Shown here: in pieces, positions 24,148 to 33,176 of the stretch
Numbering within the stretch: the stretch's first letter is position 1
Layout of the letters: each line of letters opens with the position of its first letter
Assembly (NCBI GenBank): GCA_002423105.1
Contig: DIUT01000027.1
Location: 145,676 to 209,675, forward strand
Source of the DNA: Geobacter sp. UBA6151
Lineage (GTDB): Bacteria > Desulfobacterota > Desulfuromonadia > Geobacterales > Pseudopelobacteraceae
DNA length: 64,000 nt
Reading direction: 5' to 3'
Position numbers and translations under genes: made by a program
The notes under the pieces: model-generated
What the model saw: only the letters and a program-made list of their open reading frames with translations
Told to the model about the DNA's origin: nothing
Databases searched by the model: none

Positions 24148-25848
24148 TCAGGAGACCTTGACCTGCACCAGTTCGTTACCGGTGGTATCAGTAACGTGGA
24201 CCGCACAGGCCAGGCATGGATCGAAGGAATGGATGGTGCGCAGGATCTCCAGCGGTTGATCCGGCTTTGCCACCGGCGTACCCACCAGGGCTGCTTCGTA
24301 CGGTCCGCGCTGCCCCTTGGCATCACGGGGTGAAGCGTTCCAGGTACTGGGAACCACTGCCTGATAGTTAAATATTTTCTGGTCCTTGATCCTGATCCAG
24401 TGCCCCAGCGCCCCACGGGGAGCCTCATGCCAGCCATAGCCGCTGGCTTCGGCGGGCCACTCAGCAGGTTCCCACTTCTCGTTGGCATGAATACGGTAAT
24501 CGCCCTTGCCGATGTTGTTGATCAACATGTCCAGATAGACCGGCGTCTGGCGGGCGTTCAACAGACAATCAATGCCACGGGCCGCTGTCCGTCCCAAGGT
24601 GGAGAAGAGCGCTGCCGGACCAACCCCCAGCTTGGCCAGCACCATGTCCACAATCGCCTTGGTTTCCTTGTGACCGGACACATAGGCCACCAGCACCCGT
24701 GCCAATGGTCCGACCTCCATTGGCATTTCCTCGTAGCGGGGAGCCTTGACCCAGGAATACTTGGCAGTGGTATCAAGGTGTTCGTAGGGTGGTTTGGGTC
24801 CGGAATATTTGGCTTCCGTCTCCCCTTCCCAAGGGTGCAACCCCTTACCCTTTCCTCCCTGATACTCATACCAGGAGTGATCGACAAATTCGGCAACCTT
24901 CTGCTGATCAACCGGCAACAGTTTTGATATGTCCCTGTTTCTGATGATTCCGGCGGGAAACCAGAGGTTGCCACTCACCGGATCGGGAAAATCACCGTAG
25001 CTCAGGTAGTTGCCCACTCCGCCGCCGATTGCGGCCCAGTCCTTGTAGAAGGAGGCAATGGCCAAAAGGTCCGGTATGTAGACCTTCTCCACAAAATCCT
25101 GCGCCTTGGCCAGCAAGCGCTTGACCGTGATCAGTTTGTCGGCGTTCAGAGCGTTCTGGGAGTCGGGATCAATCGGTATGGACATGCCACCCACCAGGAA
25201 CGTCTGCGGATGCGGGTTCTTGCTGCCCAGTATGGCATGGATCTTGATGACTTCCTTCTGCCACTCCAGGGCCTCAAGATAGTGAGCAGTGGCCATCAGA
25301 TTGGCTTCAGGGGGCAGACGGTAGGCGGGATGCCCCCAGTAGGCATTGGCAAACGGTCCAAGACGGCCGGTGCTGACAAAGGCTTTCAGTTTCTCCTGCA
25401 CCGCCTTGAAATGGGTGGGAGAGTTGTTGGGCCATTCGGAAATCGAGGCTGCCAGAGAGGCGGTTTTCACCGGGTCCGCTTTAAGAGCCGAAGTAATGTC
25501 CACCCAGTCCAGTGCATGGAGGTGGTAAAAGTGAATCACATGATCCTGCACGTTCTGGATACCGATGATGATATTGCGGATCAGCTCGGCATTGGGCGGA
25601 ATCTTGATCTTCAGGGCATTCTCAACGGCACGGATCGAGGCGATTGAGTGCACCGTGGTGCAGACGCCGCAGAAACGCTGGGTCCAGTACCAGGCGTCGC
25701 GGGGGTCGCGGCCTTTGAGGATCTTCTCAATGCCGCGGTACATGGTGCTGGAACTCCAGGCATCCTTGATGACACCACCTTCAACCTCGGCTTCGATCCT
25801 CAAGTGCCCCTCTATGCGGGTAATCGGGTCAACGACAATCTTGGCCAT
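24148..25848 (-). CDS. hyaB: NiFe hydrogenase large subunit (group 1 uptake type)
   Basis: The 566-residue catalytic subunit has both Ni-binding motifs: RFCGVCTTVH (Cys60, Cys63) and DPCLACAVH (Cys545, Cys548). After His551 there is a 15-residue tail that HyaD-type proteases remove on maturation. The length, the neighbouring b-type cytochrome and the Tat-bearing small subunit indicate a periplasmic-facing, membrane-bound H2-oxidising enzyme. RBS GAGGAG is 6 nt upstream of the ATG. Accessory hypA-F genes are not in the window. Confidence 0.96.
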   Translation of the reverse strand: MAKIVVDPITRIEGHLRIEAEVEGGVIKDAWSSSTMYRGIEKILKGRDPRDAWYWTQRFCGVCTTVHSIASIRAVENALKIKIPPNAELIRNIIIGIQNVQDHVIHFYHLHALDWVDITSALKADPVKTASLAASISEWPNNSPTHFKAVQEKLKAFVSTGRLGPFANAYWGHPAYRLPPEANLMATAHYLEALEWQKEVIKIHAILGSKNPHPQTFLVGGMSIPIDPDSQNALNADKLITVKRLLAKAQDFVEKVYIPDLLAIASFYKDWAAIGGGVGNYLSYGDFPDPVSGNLWFPAGIIRNRDISKLLPVDQQKVAEFVDHSWYEYQGGKGKGLHPWEGETEAKYSGPKPPYEHLDTTAKYSWVKAPRYEEMPMEVGPLARVLVAYVSGHKETKAIVDMVLAKLGVGPAALFSTLGRTAARGIDCLLNARQTPVYLDMLINNIGKGDYRIHANEKWEPAEWPAEASGYGWHEAPRGALGHWIRIKDQKIFNYQAVVPSTWNASPRDAKGQRGPYEAALVGTPVAKPDQPLEILRTIHSFDPCLACAVHVTDTTGNELVQVKVS

Positions 25849-25851
25849 GGT

Positions 25852-26973
25852 CTACTCCTCCCCTTCCTTCTTGGTCTCTTCAGCAGCAGGCTTATCCTTG
25901 CGCAGGGCGCTCATGGCACCGTGGATAGCAAAGGCACCGCCCACACCGGCGGCAAAGGCCAGACCGATGGTATCGGCGTTCTTCTCAATGCCGAAGCCCG
26001 GTACGTTGGGCAGACGACGGTAAACGGGCGAGGTGTCCCAGAACTGCGGTTCAGAGCAGCCAACACAGCCATGACCGGCTGCCACCGGCCAGCTGATCCT
26101 TTCGTTGAACCGCTGGGTAGGGCAATTATGGAAGGTTGCGGGCCCTTTGCAGCCCATCTTGTAGAGGCAGAAACCCTTGCGGTGGGCGTCATCACCCCAT
26201 TTTTCAACGTACTGGCCCGCATCAAAGTGCGGTCTGCGCTCGCAGTTGTCATGAATCCGCTTGCCGTGGGCAAAGAGCGGCCTGCCGTGGCTGTCCATGG
26301 CAGGCAGCTTACCAAAGGTGAGAAAATGGACCACAACAGCGGTCAGGTTGTCGGCGTTGCAGGGACAGCCGGGAAGGTTCAGCACCGTGGCGCCGGAAAC
26401 CGCTTCCCTGACCCCCACGGCACCGGACGGATTGGGCACAGCCGCCGCAATGCCGCCATATGCCGCACAGGTACCCACCGCAATGGTTGCCGCCGCATTG
26501 CCGCAGACATGTTTGGCAATCTGCTCGAAGGTCTTACCACCGATACAGCCGTAAACTCCGCCATCCTTCAGCGGAATCGAGCCTTCCACCACACAGAGGT
26601 ATTTACCCTTGAACTCCTTGACGGTTTTTTCCAGGGCAGCCTCGGCCTGGTGACCGGCGGCAGCCATGATAGTTTCGTGATAATCAACAGAGAGGATATC
26701 CAGCACCAACTCACCCACCGTGGGGTTTGCCGACCTGAGCAACGCTTCGGTATCGCCGGTACAATCCTGGAAGTTAAGCCAAACCAATGTGGGACGTTGA
26801 ACCTTGTCCAAAGCGTGAACAACCTTAGGCACCATGGTTGCCGGAAGGGCCATGGCAGCAGTGACCGTAGAACAGAATTTGACAAAGTCCCGCCGGGAAA
26901 CCCCCCGTTCCTGCAGCAGCCGAGCTACGGAAAAACCGCCTGCTTCTTCACTGATTGCCTTTTTACTGTCCAT
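25852..26973 (-). CDS. hyaA: NiFe hydrogenase small subunit with Tat signal
   Basis: The 373-residue subunit carries three iron-sulfur clusters that wire the Ni site to cytochrome b. A Tat motif SRRDFVKF (about residues 25-32) precedes the mature part; cluster cysteines include LNFQDCTGDTEA, GTCAAYGG, LPGCPCN, FCLYKMGCKG, NCPTQRF and HGCVGCSEP. A C-terminal hydrophobic helix (about 330-350) anchors it. Start ATG 26973 is preferred because GGAGG lies 5 nt upstream; an ATG at 26985 has no ribosome site. First gene of the hydrogenase operon. Confidence 0.95.
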   Translation of the reverse strand: MDSKKAISEEAGGFSVARLLQERGVSRRDFVKFCSTVTAAMALPATMVPKVVHALDKVQRPTLVWLNFQDCTGDTEALLRSANPTVGELVLDILSVDYHETIMAAAGHQAEAALEKTVKEFKGKYLCVVEGSIPLKDGGVYGCIGGKTFEQIAKHVCGNAAATIAVGTCAAYGGIAAAVPNPSGAVGVREAVSGATVLNLPGCPCNADNLTAVVVHFLTFGKLPAMDSHGRPLFAHGKRIHDNCERRPHFDAGQYVEKWGDDAHRKGFCLYKMGCKGPATFHNCPTQRFNERISWPVAAGHGCVGCSEPQFWDTSPVYRRLPNVPGFGIEKNADTIGLAFAAGVGGAFAIHGAMSALRKDKPAAEETKKEGEE

Positions 26974-27015
26974 GAGCACCTCCATTGAAACATGGTAGTT
27001 AGCTGCATCATTTCA

Positions 27016-27035
27016 AATTTGACTATTGTCAAATT
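27016..27035. promoter_or_regulatory. Fnr/HcpR-like palindrome upstream of the hydrogenase operon
   Basis: A perfect inverted repeat, AATTTGAC (27016-27023) and GTCAAATT (27028-27035) with a 4-bp spacer, giving the core TTGAC-N4-GTCAA. This is one base per half-site from the Fnr consensus TTGAT-N4-ATCAA and close to motifs reported for HcpR. Its inner edge is 42 bp from the hyaA start codon and 163 bp from the start of the divergent ATPase gene. The rest of the ~225-bp intergenic region shows no further supported element. Confidence 0.6.
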
Positions 27036-27198
27036 CATTTACCATAGCAATCGGCTTCCTGCAAGTAACATCAGCAAACATTAAAACAGCGTTACCATAC
27101 CATACACTGATTCTCAACAATAGTTATGCTACTGCGGCATCTCAAGTACAGCCAGTTCAACATTGACCAGAGCCGACAGTTTACGTATCATCCGACCC

Positions 27199-28608
27199 AT
27201 GAAAAACTTTCCCTATATCCTGACCATTTCATCAGAAAAAGGTGGTGTCGGAAAAACCACCCTGGCAACGAACCTGGCTATCTACCTGAAGGCAATGCAC
27301 GAAAACCTGCCGGTTACCGTTATGTCCTTCGACAACCATTTCACTGTCGACCGGATGTTTGAACTGAAAGGCCAGTCGATACGCGGTACTGTTCAGGACA
27401 TGTTAACCGGCACCCCCGGATCTGAACTGCTGCATTCCGGACAATATGGTATCAATTACATCCCTTCTTCCAATAGTCTTGCCGAGTTGTACCAACAGTT
27501 CAAAGGCCCGATGGCCCTCTGCAGAATGATGGCCGAATCCGGCATCTCGGGCATTGTGGTGCTGGACACCCGCCCCGACCTGAACATACTGACCCAGAAC
27601 GCCCTCTATGCCGCCGACCGGGTGCTGATACCGGTCAAAGACATGCCCAGCCTTGAAAACTGCAAGCATATTTTTGCCCTGTTTGACCAACGGGGAATCG
27701 ATAAAAAATCGCTCTCCCTGATCCCCTGCCTGATTGATTCACGCATCAAATATGACGGCTTGTTCAAGGACCAGCGCACCTTACTACGGGCCTTTGCCAT
27801 CAATCGCGGTTACCGCTGTATGGATATTTTTATTTCCAAAAGCCCAAAGGTGGAAAGCCTGAATACCAACCCGGAAGGGAAAATATACCCGATCTTGACC
27901 CACGCCAGAGGCACTGAAGTTCACAACCAGTTTGTGGAGTTGGCCCGGGATGTGCTGACCGGATACCACCAGACCGCTGAACCACGGGCTTTTCTGTATC
28001 ATCAGTGGCTGACGGAGCAGGAAGATAAAAAGAAGGGGGCATTTCTGGCGCGTCTGGAGGGGATACTGCCCCACTGTGTCATCTGCGGCGCACGGCATGA
28101 AGGGCATGAAGGAACGACAGCCAAAGGTTTCTATTTTGAATCCTCTGACCGGGTTGCAAGGGGATTCTTACATAGTGACTGCTTGGCGAGAATGCTGTGT
28201 TGCGCACTCTATGACGTTTCACCGGAAAGCGAAACCTTTGAGTTGTCACTGAAGGTCATCCGCGAAAATGCCCGTGTATCTGTGGCAGTACTGCTCCCCC
28301 ATGCAGCAGAAGATGACCGGCAAAGCTTGCGGTTTATACAGCTTGATCCCAGTGGCGGTTTGCTGCTGGAGCGCTTCATATCCCTTGACGGTTTTACGGA
28401 GGGGCAGCTGGACGGAATCAGGGACGGGCTTTTTCTTCTGTTGAACGAAACGCTGCTGGGGTATGACAGCCGCCTGCGTAACGGCTGGCTGGCCATCCAT
28501 CCTGTGAATGAGGAACAACCAGAGCTGATACTCCAGGAAGTTCCTTACCGCCGCGTTCAGGAATTTCACCGACTTGTGGCAGATACCGCCGTGAACGGGA
28601 CTATCTGA
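27199..28608 (+). CDS. MinD/ParA-like ATPase with C-terminal Cys/His centre
   Basis: The first ~250 residues (from ATG 27199) form a deviant-Walker P-loop ATPase: SSEKGGVGKTTLATNLA at about 11-27 with the signature lysine, and VVLDTRPD as Walker B-like strand. The C-terminal ~200 residues are not a family I recognise; they contain Cys293-x2-Cys296 and His325-x2-Cys328, a plausible zinc or Fe-S site. There is no ParB partner, parS cluster or nearby plasmid gene, so chromosome segregation is unlikely. It is divergent from the hydrogenase operon, which may hint at a maturation or localisation role, but that is inference. No good ribosome site is seen; an in-frame TTG lies at 27163. Confidence 0.78.
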   Translation: MKNFPYILTISSEKGGVGKTTLATNLAIYLKAMHENLPVTVMSFDNHFTVDRMFELKGQSIRGTVQDMLTGTPGSELLHSGQYGINYIPSSNSLAELYQQFKGPMALCRMMAESGISGIVVLDTRPDLNILTQNALYAADRVLIPVKDMPSLENCKHIFALFDQRGIDKKSLSLIPCLIDSRIKYDGLFKDQRTLLRAFAINRGYRCMDIFISKSPKVESLNTNPEGKIYPILTHARGTEVHNQFVELARDVLTGYHQTAEPRAFLYHQWLTEQEDKKKGAFLARLEGILPHCVICGARHEGHEGTTAKGFYFESSDRVARGFLHSDCLARMLCCALYDVSPESETFELSLKVIRENARVSVAVLLPHAAEDDRQSLRFIQLDPSGGLLLERFISLDGFTEGQLDGIRDGLFLLLNETLLGYDSRLRNGWLAIHPVNEEQPELILQEVPYRRVQEFHRLVADTAVNGTI

Positions 28609-29593
28609 CCAAACGTGACGCAGACACCAAGGTTATCCCTTGTTGCTTCAACTTCGGCAGAGTTTTTGACAGTGTTGCAATAGTGGCTGGATGGGGATGA
28701 CAGATGGCAATGGCTTGACCTCCCTTGCGGGCGCGAGCAATAGCCATGGCAAGCTGTCCACTGATATATGCTTCGTTTTGCTCGTTATCCAGAAAAACAT
28801 CTCGACGACCGCTCCGCATTCCAAGTTCCCGTGACACACTGAAACCAGTCGTGGCTGGAGTAGTCACGCTGTCGACAAAGAAAAGACCCCGTTGTTTCAG
28901 AGCCCCCAGCACAACACGCATCTTCACTGCATCCTCGGTAAATGCCGATCCCATATGGTTATTGGCACCAACAGCCTGGGGCAACAACTCCAGATATCCC
29001 TCCACCCGTTGTTTTAACTCCTCAACGTCATACGCCAGGAGCAGTCCATTGGATTCCATGCGCCGCCGGGGATATTCCTTGGACTGCATCGGCATGTGCA
29101 GCATAACTTCAACACCTTCGGCAGCAGCAAATGCAGCCACCTCCCGGTCGTGCCGTAAACCGGGAATAACAGAGAAGGTCAATGGCACACCGATCCCGGC
29201 AAGGGAACGGGCCTCCTGAATGGAACTGCCCATATCATCGACAATGATAGCCAGCAGAGCTTTTCCTGATGGAGACTGACGCTCGACAGGCTCCAGCCTG
29301 GTGTCTTCATCAAAGTAATGCTTGACCGGCTCATTGGGCAAAACAACATCAACTTTGGTTTGCTGCGCTGTTGAGGAGTGCGGCTGCTGGGGCACAACCT
29401 TTGGTTGCTGCACCACAACCGGCTCCGGCAACGACTGTGTCTGAAGCCGGGTATCGGCAGCAAGAAAACGTTGCAGAAAATAGCCACCCACAACCAGCAG
29501 AACCATGAATAGAATAAAAGCGGCAAGGACGAAACCGCCCCTGCCGCTCTTGTTTTTGTACCGATTGATACGCGGTTGCTGCTTAACAGACAT
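28601..29593 (-). CDS. Divergent polysaccharide deacetylase (YibQ/DUF610 family)
   Basis: A 330-residue protein with an N-terminal membrane helix (about 20-41), a Pro/Gln-rich linker and a NodB-related barrel: LLAIIVDDMGSS, LMHMPMQ-like LHMPMQSKEYP, NNHMGSAFTE and AICHPHPATI motifs. The family often follows envC-ctpA, as here. Its start directly abuts the ctpA stop. Probable role in the periplasmic cell wall; the enzymatic activity of this family is not established. Its 3' end overlaps the ATPase gene by 8 bp. Confidence 0.88.
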   Translation of the reverse strand: MSVKQQPRINRYKNKSGRGGFVLAAFILFMVLLVVGGYFLQRFLAADTRLQTQSLPEPVVVQQPKVVPQQPHSSTAQQTKVDVVLPNEPVKHYFDEDTRLEPVERQSPSGKALLAIIVDDMGSSIQEARSLAGIGVPLTFSVIPGLRHDREVAAFAAAEGVEVMLHMPMQSKEYPRRRMESNGLLLAYDVEELKQRVEGYLELLPQAVGANNHMGSAFTEDAVKMRVVLGALKQRGLFFVDSVTTPATTGFSVSRELGMRSGRRDVFLDNEQNEAYISGQLAMAIARARKGGQAIAICHPHPATIATLSKTLPKLKQQGITLVSASRLVR

Positions 29594-30949
29594 CTATGGC
29601 TTACCCGGCCCCATTTTCTTCATGATCTCCCAGCTCTTGAGCAGGTCAAGGGCACGCGTCACCTGGTAATCAGACTTCAGCTGATCAGTTGTTTTTTTGT
29701 CTCCGTTTGCATCCTTCGGATCAACCTTCTTTTCAGCTGGCTTTTCAGGAGTGGCACCAACTTCAAAATGGTTTTCAAGGTCTTTTTCACGAATGATCAT
29801 TGACTCGCGGCGGGGAGCAGTCTTGGGCAGCTCAAGCTGCTCAACCACGATATCAGGAGTGATACCTTTAGCCTGAATGGAGCGTCCGGCAGGGGTATAG
29901 TAGCGGGCCGTGGTCAGACGAAGACCGGATTCGTCAGACAACGGAATAATGGTCTGAACTGAACCTTTACCGAAGCTCTGGGTTCCCATGACAATAGCCC
30001 GCTTGTGGTCCTGTAATGCTCCAGCCACAATTTCAGAGGCACTGGCGCTGCCGCCGTTGATGAGTACCACGATAGGATAGCCGGGTTCCTTGGTACGATT
30101 ACTGGAGGTAAACTGCATGCGGGATTCCTTGTCACGCCCTTCGGTATAGACGATCATCTTGCCGCTCTCCACAAAATGGTCGGACACCCGAACCGCCTGG
30201 TCCAGCAACCCCCCCGGATCGTTACGCAGGTCCAGCACGAGACCGGCAAGCTGTTTTGCCTTGTTTTCCTCCACCAGACTCTTCAGCGCTTTGGTCAGAT
30301 CCTCATCGGTACGCTCCTGGAACTGGGCAATCCGTACATAGCCATACCCGCTTTCCAGCATCCGGGATTTGACACTCTTGACCTGGATGATATCCCTGAC
30401 AATTTTAAACTCCTTCGGTTTGTCAAAGCCTTCGCGCATGATGGTCAGGACAACCGGCGTCCCCTTGGGGCCGCGCATCCGCTTGACCGCTTCGGTAATG
30501 GTCAGATCTTTGGTGAATCGCTCATCAATCCGCAGAATCTGGTCACCGGCCTTGATACCGACACGCTGGGCCGGCGTATCTTCAATGGGAGAAATAACCG
30601 TAAGTATCCCGTCCTTGATGCTGATCTCAATACCAAGACCGCCAAAAGCCCCTTTAGTGTCGATTTTCATCTCCTTGAAGGTCTCGGGGCTCATGAAGGA
30701 GCTGTGGGGATCAAGCGCCGAAAGCATACCGTTGATGGCTCCGTAGATCAGCTTCTTAGAATCCACCTCCTCAACGTAGCTTTTCTTGACGATCATCATC
30801 ACATCGGTCAGAAGACCGATGTATTCATACTCCTTGCCTCCCTGGGCGTCACAGCGGCGTTGGGTGCTAATAACTATAAAAGAAACCAATACCACTACCG
30901 TGATCAATAACCCGGTTACAATTTTACGTGTTTTGCCTGACTTCAGCAT
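29594..30949 (-). CDS. ctpA: C-terminal processing protease, S41 family
   Basis: A 451-residue exported serine protease with a signal anchor (about 10-28), a PDZ domain (about 105-185) and the S41 catalytic domain. The Ser-Lys dyad is visible as Ser303 (in SASASEI) and Lys328 (in SFGKGSVQ), 25 residues apart as in Prc/Tsp. LRNDPGG is another family block. It processes or degrades periplasmic proteins, often murein hydrolases. GGAGG is 10 nt upstream of the ATG. Part of the ftsEX-envC-ctpA run; 77 bp separate it from envC. Confidence 0.94.
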   Translation of the reverse strand: MLKSGKTRKIVTGLLITVVVLVSFIVISTQRRCDAQGGKEYEYIGLLTDVMMIVKKSYVEEVDSKKLIYGAINGMLSALDPHSSFMSPETFKEMKIDTKGAFGGLGIEISIKDGILTVISPIEDTPAQRVGIKAGDQILRIDERFTKDLTITEAVKRMRGPKGTPVVLTIMREGFDKPKEFKIVRDIIQVKSVKSRMLESGYGYVRIAQFQERTDEDLTKALKSLVEENKAKQLAGLVLDLRNDPGGLLDQAVRVSDHFVESGKMIVYTEGRDKESRMQFTSSNRTKEPGYPIVVLINGGSASASEIVAGALQDHKRAIVMGTQSFGKGSVQTIIPLSDESGLRLTTARYYTPAGRSIQAKGITPDIVVEQLELPKTAPRRESMIIREKDLENHFEVGATPEKPAEKKVDPKDANGDKKTTDQLKSDYQVTRALDLLKSWEIMKKMGPGKP

Positions 30950-31026
30950 TGTGAAGTATCCTCCAGTGTAATTGAGACTGATCTTACCTTGAAAACGATT
31001 CAGACACGAACTGTTTTTTCATACCG

Positions 31027-32229
31027 TCAACGTACCCAGCCGGATGGATCTACCGGTTTGCCCTGATGACGAATTTCAAAATACAGCACCGGTCCCCTGG
31101 CTGAATCAACATCTCCAACAGAACCCACCACATCACCACGCTTCACCTCAGCACCCACCTTGCGGGAAATCCTTGATGCATGGGCATACAGACTGAAGTA
31201 ACCGCCACCGTGATCAACAATAACCATATTGCCAAAACCCTTGAAATATTCGGCAAAAATAACGGTACCATCATATATTGACCTGATGTCACTACCAATC
31301 GGGGCAGCAATGACCAACCCCTTGGTGAACGTATAGGAATTGAACTCCGGATGTTTGTGCTTGCCGAACGTTTCGAGCACTTCACCTTTGACCGGCATCC
31401 GCATACGCCCTTTTTGCGAGGCAAACCCTCGATCAGGTACCGGCGGCAATTCCGGTAACGGCTTGCCTTTCTGGACACCGGTACGATCCTGCTTTTGTGC
31501 AGCCCTTTTCCGACTTTGGGCTTCAAGCCGGTTCAGCATGGACTGGAGTCTCGACGCATTGGCCTGCAAAACACGAAGGGATGCCTCGTGACTTTGGCGA
31601 TCTTGCCGCACCTCAGTCAAATGACTGGCCTTTTTTGTTTTTTCCGCTTCAATTTCCTTCTTTTTAGAGGCAATATTTCCCTTTAGACGTTCCTTGCGGG
31701 CGGCTTCAGCCTCGAAGCGTTTTTTAAGCAGGCTGAGTTCTTCTATTTTTTTGCGGTATTCGCTAAAGATACGCTTGTCATGCTCAAGGATCGCTCCCAT
31801 GTATCGAACATTCTCAGCCATCTGGGGAAAACTGTCGGCAGAGAAAAACATTCGCAAAGCTCCCAGTTCACCAGCCTTGTACAAAGACACGAGCCGACGC
31901 TCAATCTGACGTTGTCGGGACTGCGCCTCTTCTGTAGCCCGGCTAATCTCCTGCCCGATGCGCGAGATACCGCTTTCAACGTCTGAAAGTTCACGATCAA
32001 GCTGTTTCAGTTCCGTTTCCTTGACTGCCAGGGAACGGCTGATTTCCTGAAGTTCGCTGGAAACGGCAGCTTCAACTTTGCGCGTCTTATGGACCAGAGA
32101 TTGTTTCTTGCGAATCTCTTGTTTTACGCTACGCAGTTCTTCATGGGGGGTACTGGCGTTGACCATCAGCACCATCATTGGTGACACTACGAACACTACG
32201 ACTATAAGCAGATGGAATTTGAACATCAT
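31027..32229 (-). CDS. envC: EnvC-like murein hydrolase activator (coiled coil plus degenerate M23)
   Basis: A signal sequence (about 1-25) is followed by two long coiled-coil segments (about 28-110 and 150-245) and a C-terminal LytM/M23 domain (about 280-400). The Zn-binding HxG(I)D of active M23 peptidases is replaced (FTKGLVIAAP), and only YAHAS remains of the second motif, which fits EnvC, an activator rather than an enzyme. EnvC is recruited by FtsX to switch on amidases at the septum. The start overlaps the ftsX stop, so the gene is translationally coupled to its recruiter. Confidence 0.9.
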   Translation of the reverse strand: MMFKFHLLIVVVFVVSPMMVLMVNASTPHEELRSVKQEIRKKQSLVHKTRKVEAAVSSELQEISRSLAVKETELKQLDRELSDVESGISRIGQEISRATEEAQSRQRQIERRLVSLYKAGELGALRMFFSADSFPQMAENVRYMGAILEHDKRIFSEYRKKIEELSLLKKRFEAEAARKERLKGNIASKKKEIEAEKTKKASHLTEVRQDRQSHEASLRVLQANASRLQSMLNRLEAQSRKRAAQKQDRTGVQKGKPLPELPPVPDRGFASQKGRMRMPVKGEVLETFGKHKHPEFNSYTFTKGLVIAAPIGSDIRSIYDGTVIFAEYFKGFGNMVIVDHGGGYFSLYAHASRISRKVGAEVKRGDVVGSVGDVDSARGPVLYFEIRHQGKPVDPSGWVR

Positions 32230-33176
32230 CCGGAACTGTCGCTCATAAAACGCCGCAGTGCCGTCAGACTACCCAGCACCCCCAGCACGACTCCGGAAAC
32301 AAGCAGCGCCGCACAGTATTCAAACGGCAGAAACGCAAGCCCGGCCGCAGCAGGATTAAAGGTGAGAAAGTTACCGCTATTGTGCAAAAACAGCTCGTAG
32401 GTGGCAAACAACAACAACAGGGAAAGCAGTCCACCGGCCAGGCCCTGGATTAAGCCCTCCAAAAGAAACGGCATCTTGATAAACAGCCTGGTTGCCCCCA
32501 CCAGGGACATGACTTCCAGTTCATCACGCCGGGCATAGATAGTAAGCCGGATCGTATTGGCAACAATGAAGACAACCGCCAACACCAGAAATCCCCCCAA
32601 CAATGCTCCCACAACTCGCATAAACGCCAGAAATGTGTTGAAACGGCGAACCCACTCCTCACCATACTGAATCTCACCCATGCCTGAAATTGAGCGGAGT
32701 CTGGTAACATATGCATCAACTGCTTCGCTGCTGCGGCTCTTCTTTTTAAGAGTTATCTCAAATGAAGCCGGCAGGATTTCAGCCCTTATGCCATCCAACA
32801 GCGTTTCCTGTCCCCGCAGACGGCCCTTGAAACGTTTGAGCGCCTCTTCACGACCAACCCAATTAACCCGCGACGTCTCCGGAATCGCCACAATCCGGTT
32901 TTTCAAATCCGTCTGTTGTTGCTGGGTCAATTCGCGGTCAAAATAAATAGTTACCTGAACTTTTTCACTCCAGCTTTCAGCAGCATTTTCAAGATTGACA
33001 AACACCAGCAGAAACAGCGAGACGATCAGCAGGGCCAAGGTAATGGTACCGATGGTCACCAGATTGACAAATGGGTTCTGACGCATGTTTGCAATCACAC
33101 GCGCCAGAAAATACGACAATCGTCCCCCGGCTCCTGTTGTGGTCATTGCCGGACGTTTATGGGCAAACTTCTGCAT
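32226..33176 (-). CDS. ftsX: Cell division protein FtsX
   Basis: The 316-residue membrane subunit has four hydrophobic helices (near the N terminus, then three in the C-terminal half) and a periplasmic loop of about 110 residues after the first helix, as in FtsX. It transmits FtsE ATPase action to EnvC. I choose ATG 33176 because GGAGAGG lies 6 nt upstream; this makes it overlap the ftsE 3' end by 20 bp. An ATG at 33146 has no ribosome site. Confidence 0.92.
   Translation of the reverse strand: MQKFAHKRPAMTTTGAGGRLSYFLARVIANMRQNPFVNLVTIGTITLALLIVSLFLLVFVNLENAAESWSEKVQVTIYFDRELTQQQQTDLKNRIVAIPETSRVNWVGREEALKRFKGRLRGQETLLDGIRAEILPASFEITLKKKSRSSEAVDAYVTRLRSISGMGEIQYGEEWVRRFNTFLAFMRVVGALLGGFLVLAVVFIVANTIRLTIYARRDELEVMSLVGATRLFIKMPFLLEGLIQGLAGGLLSLLLLFATYELFLHNSGNFLTFNPAAAGLAFLPFEYCAALLVSGVVLGVLGSLTALRRFMSDSSG

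Noticed and set aside
25648..26988. 446-codon open frame on the plus strand across the hydrogenase genes
   Set aside because: It is antisense to the hydrogenase small and large subunits, whose motifs are complete; the translated product is low-complexity and matches no family. High G+C codon use on the real strand explains the length.
27041..27070. Sigma54 promoter (GG-N10-GC) before the hydrogenase operon
   Set aside because: The nearest GG and GC on the minus strand are separated by 9, not 10, bases and the rest of the consensus is poor.
27199..28608. Plasmid or chromosome partition locus
   Set aside because: No ParB gene, no parS-like repeats, no replication gene, and chromosomal hydrogenase and division genes on either side.
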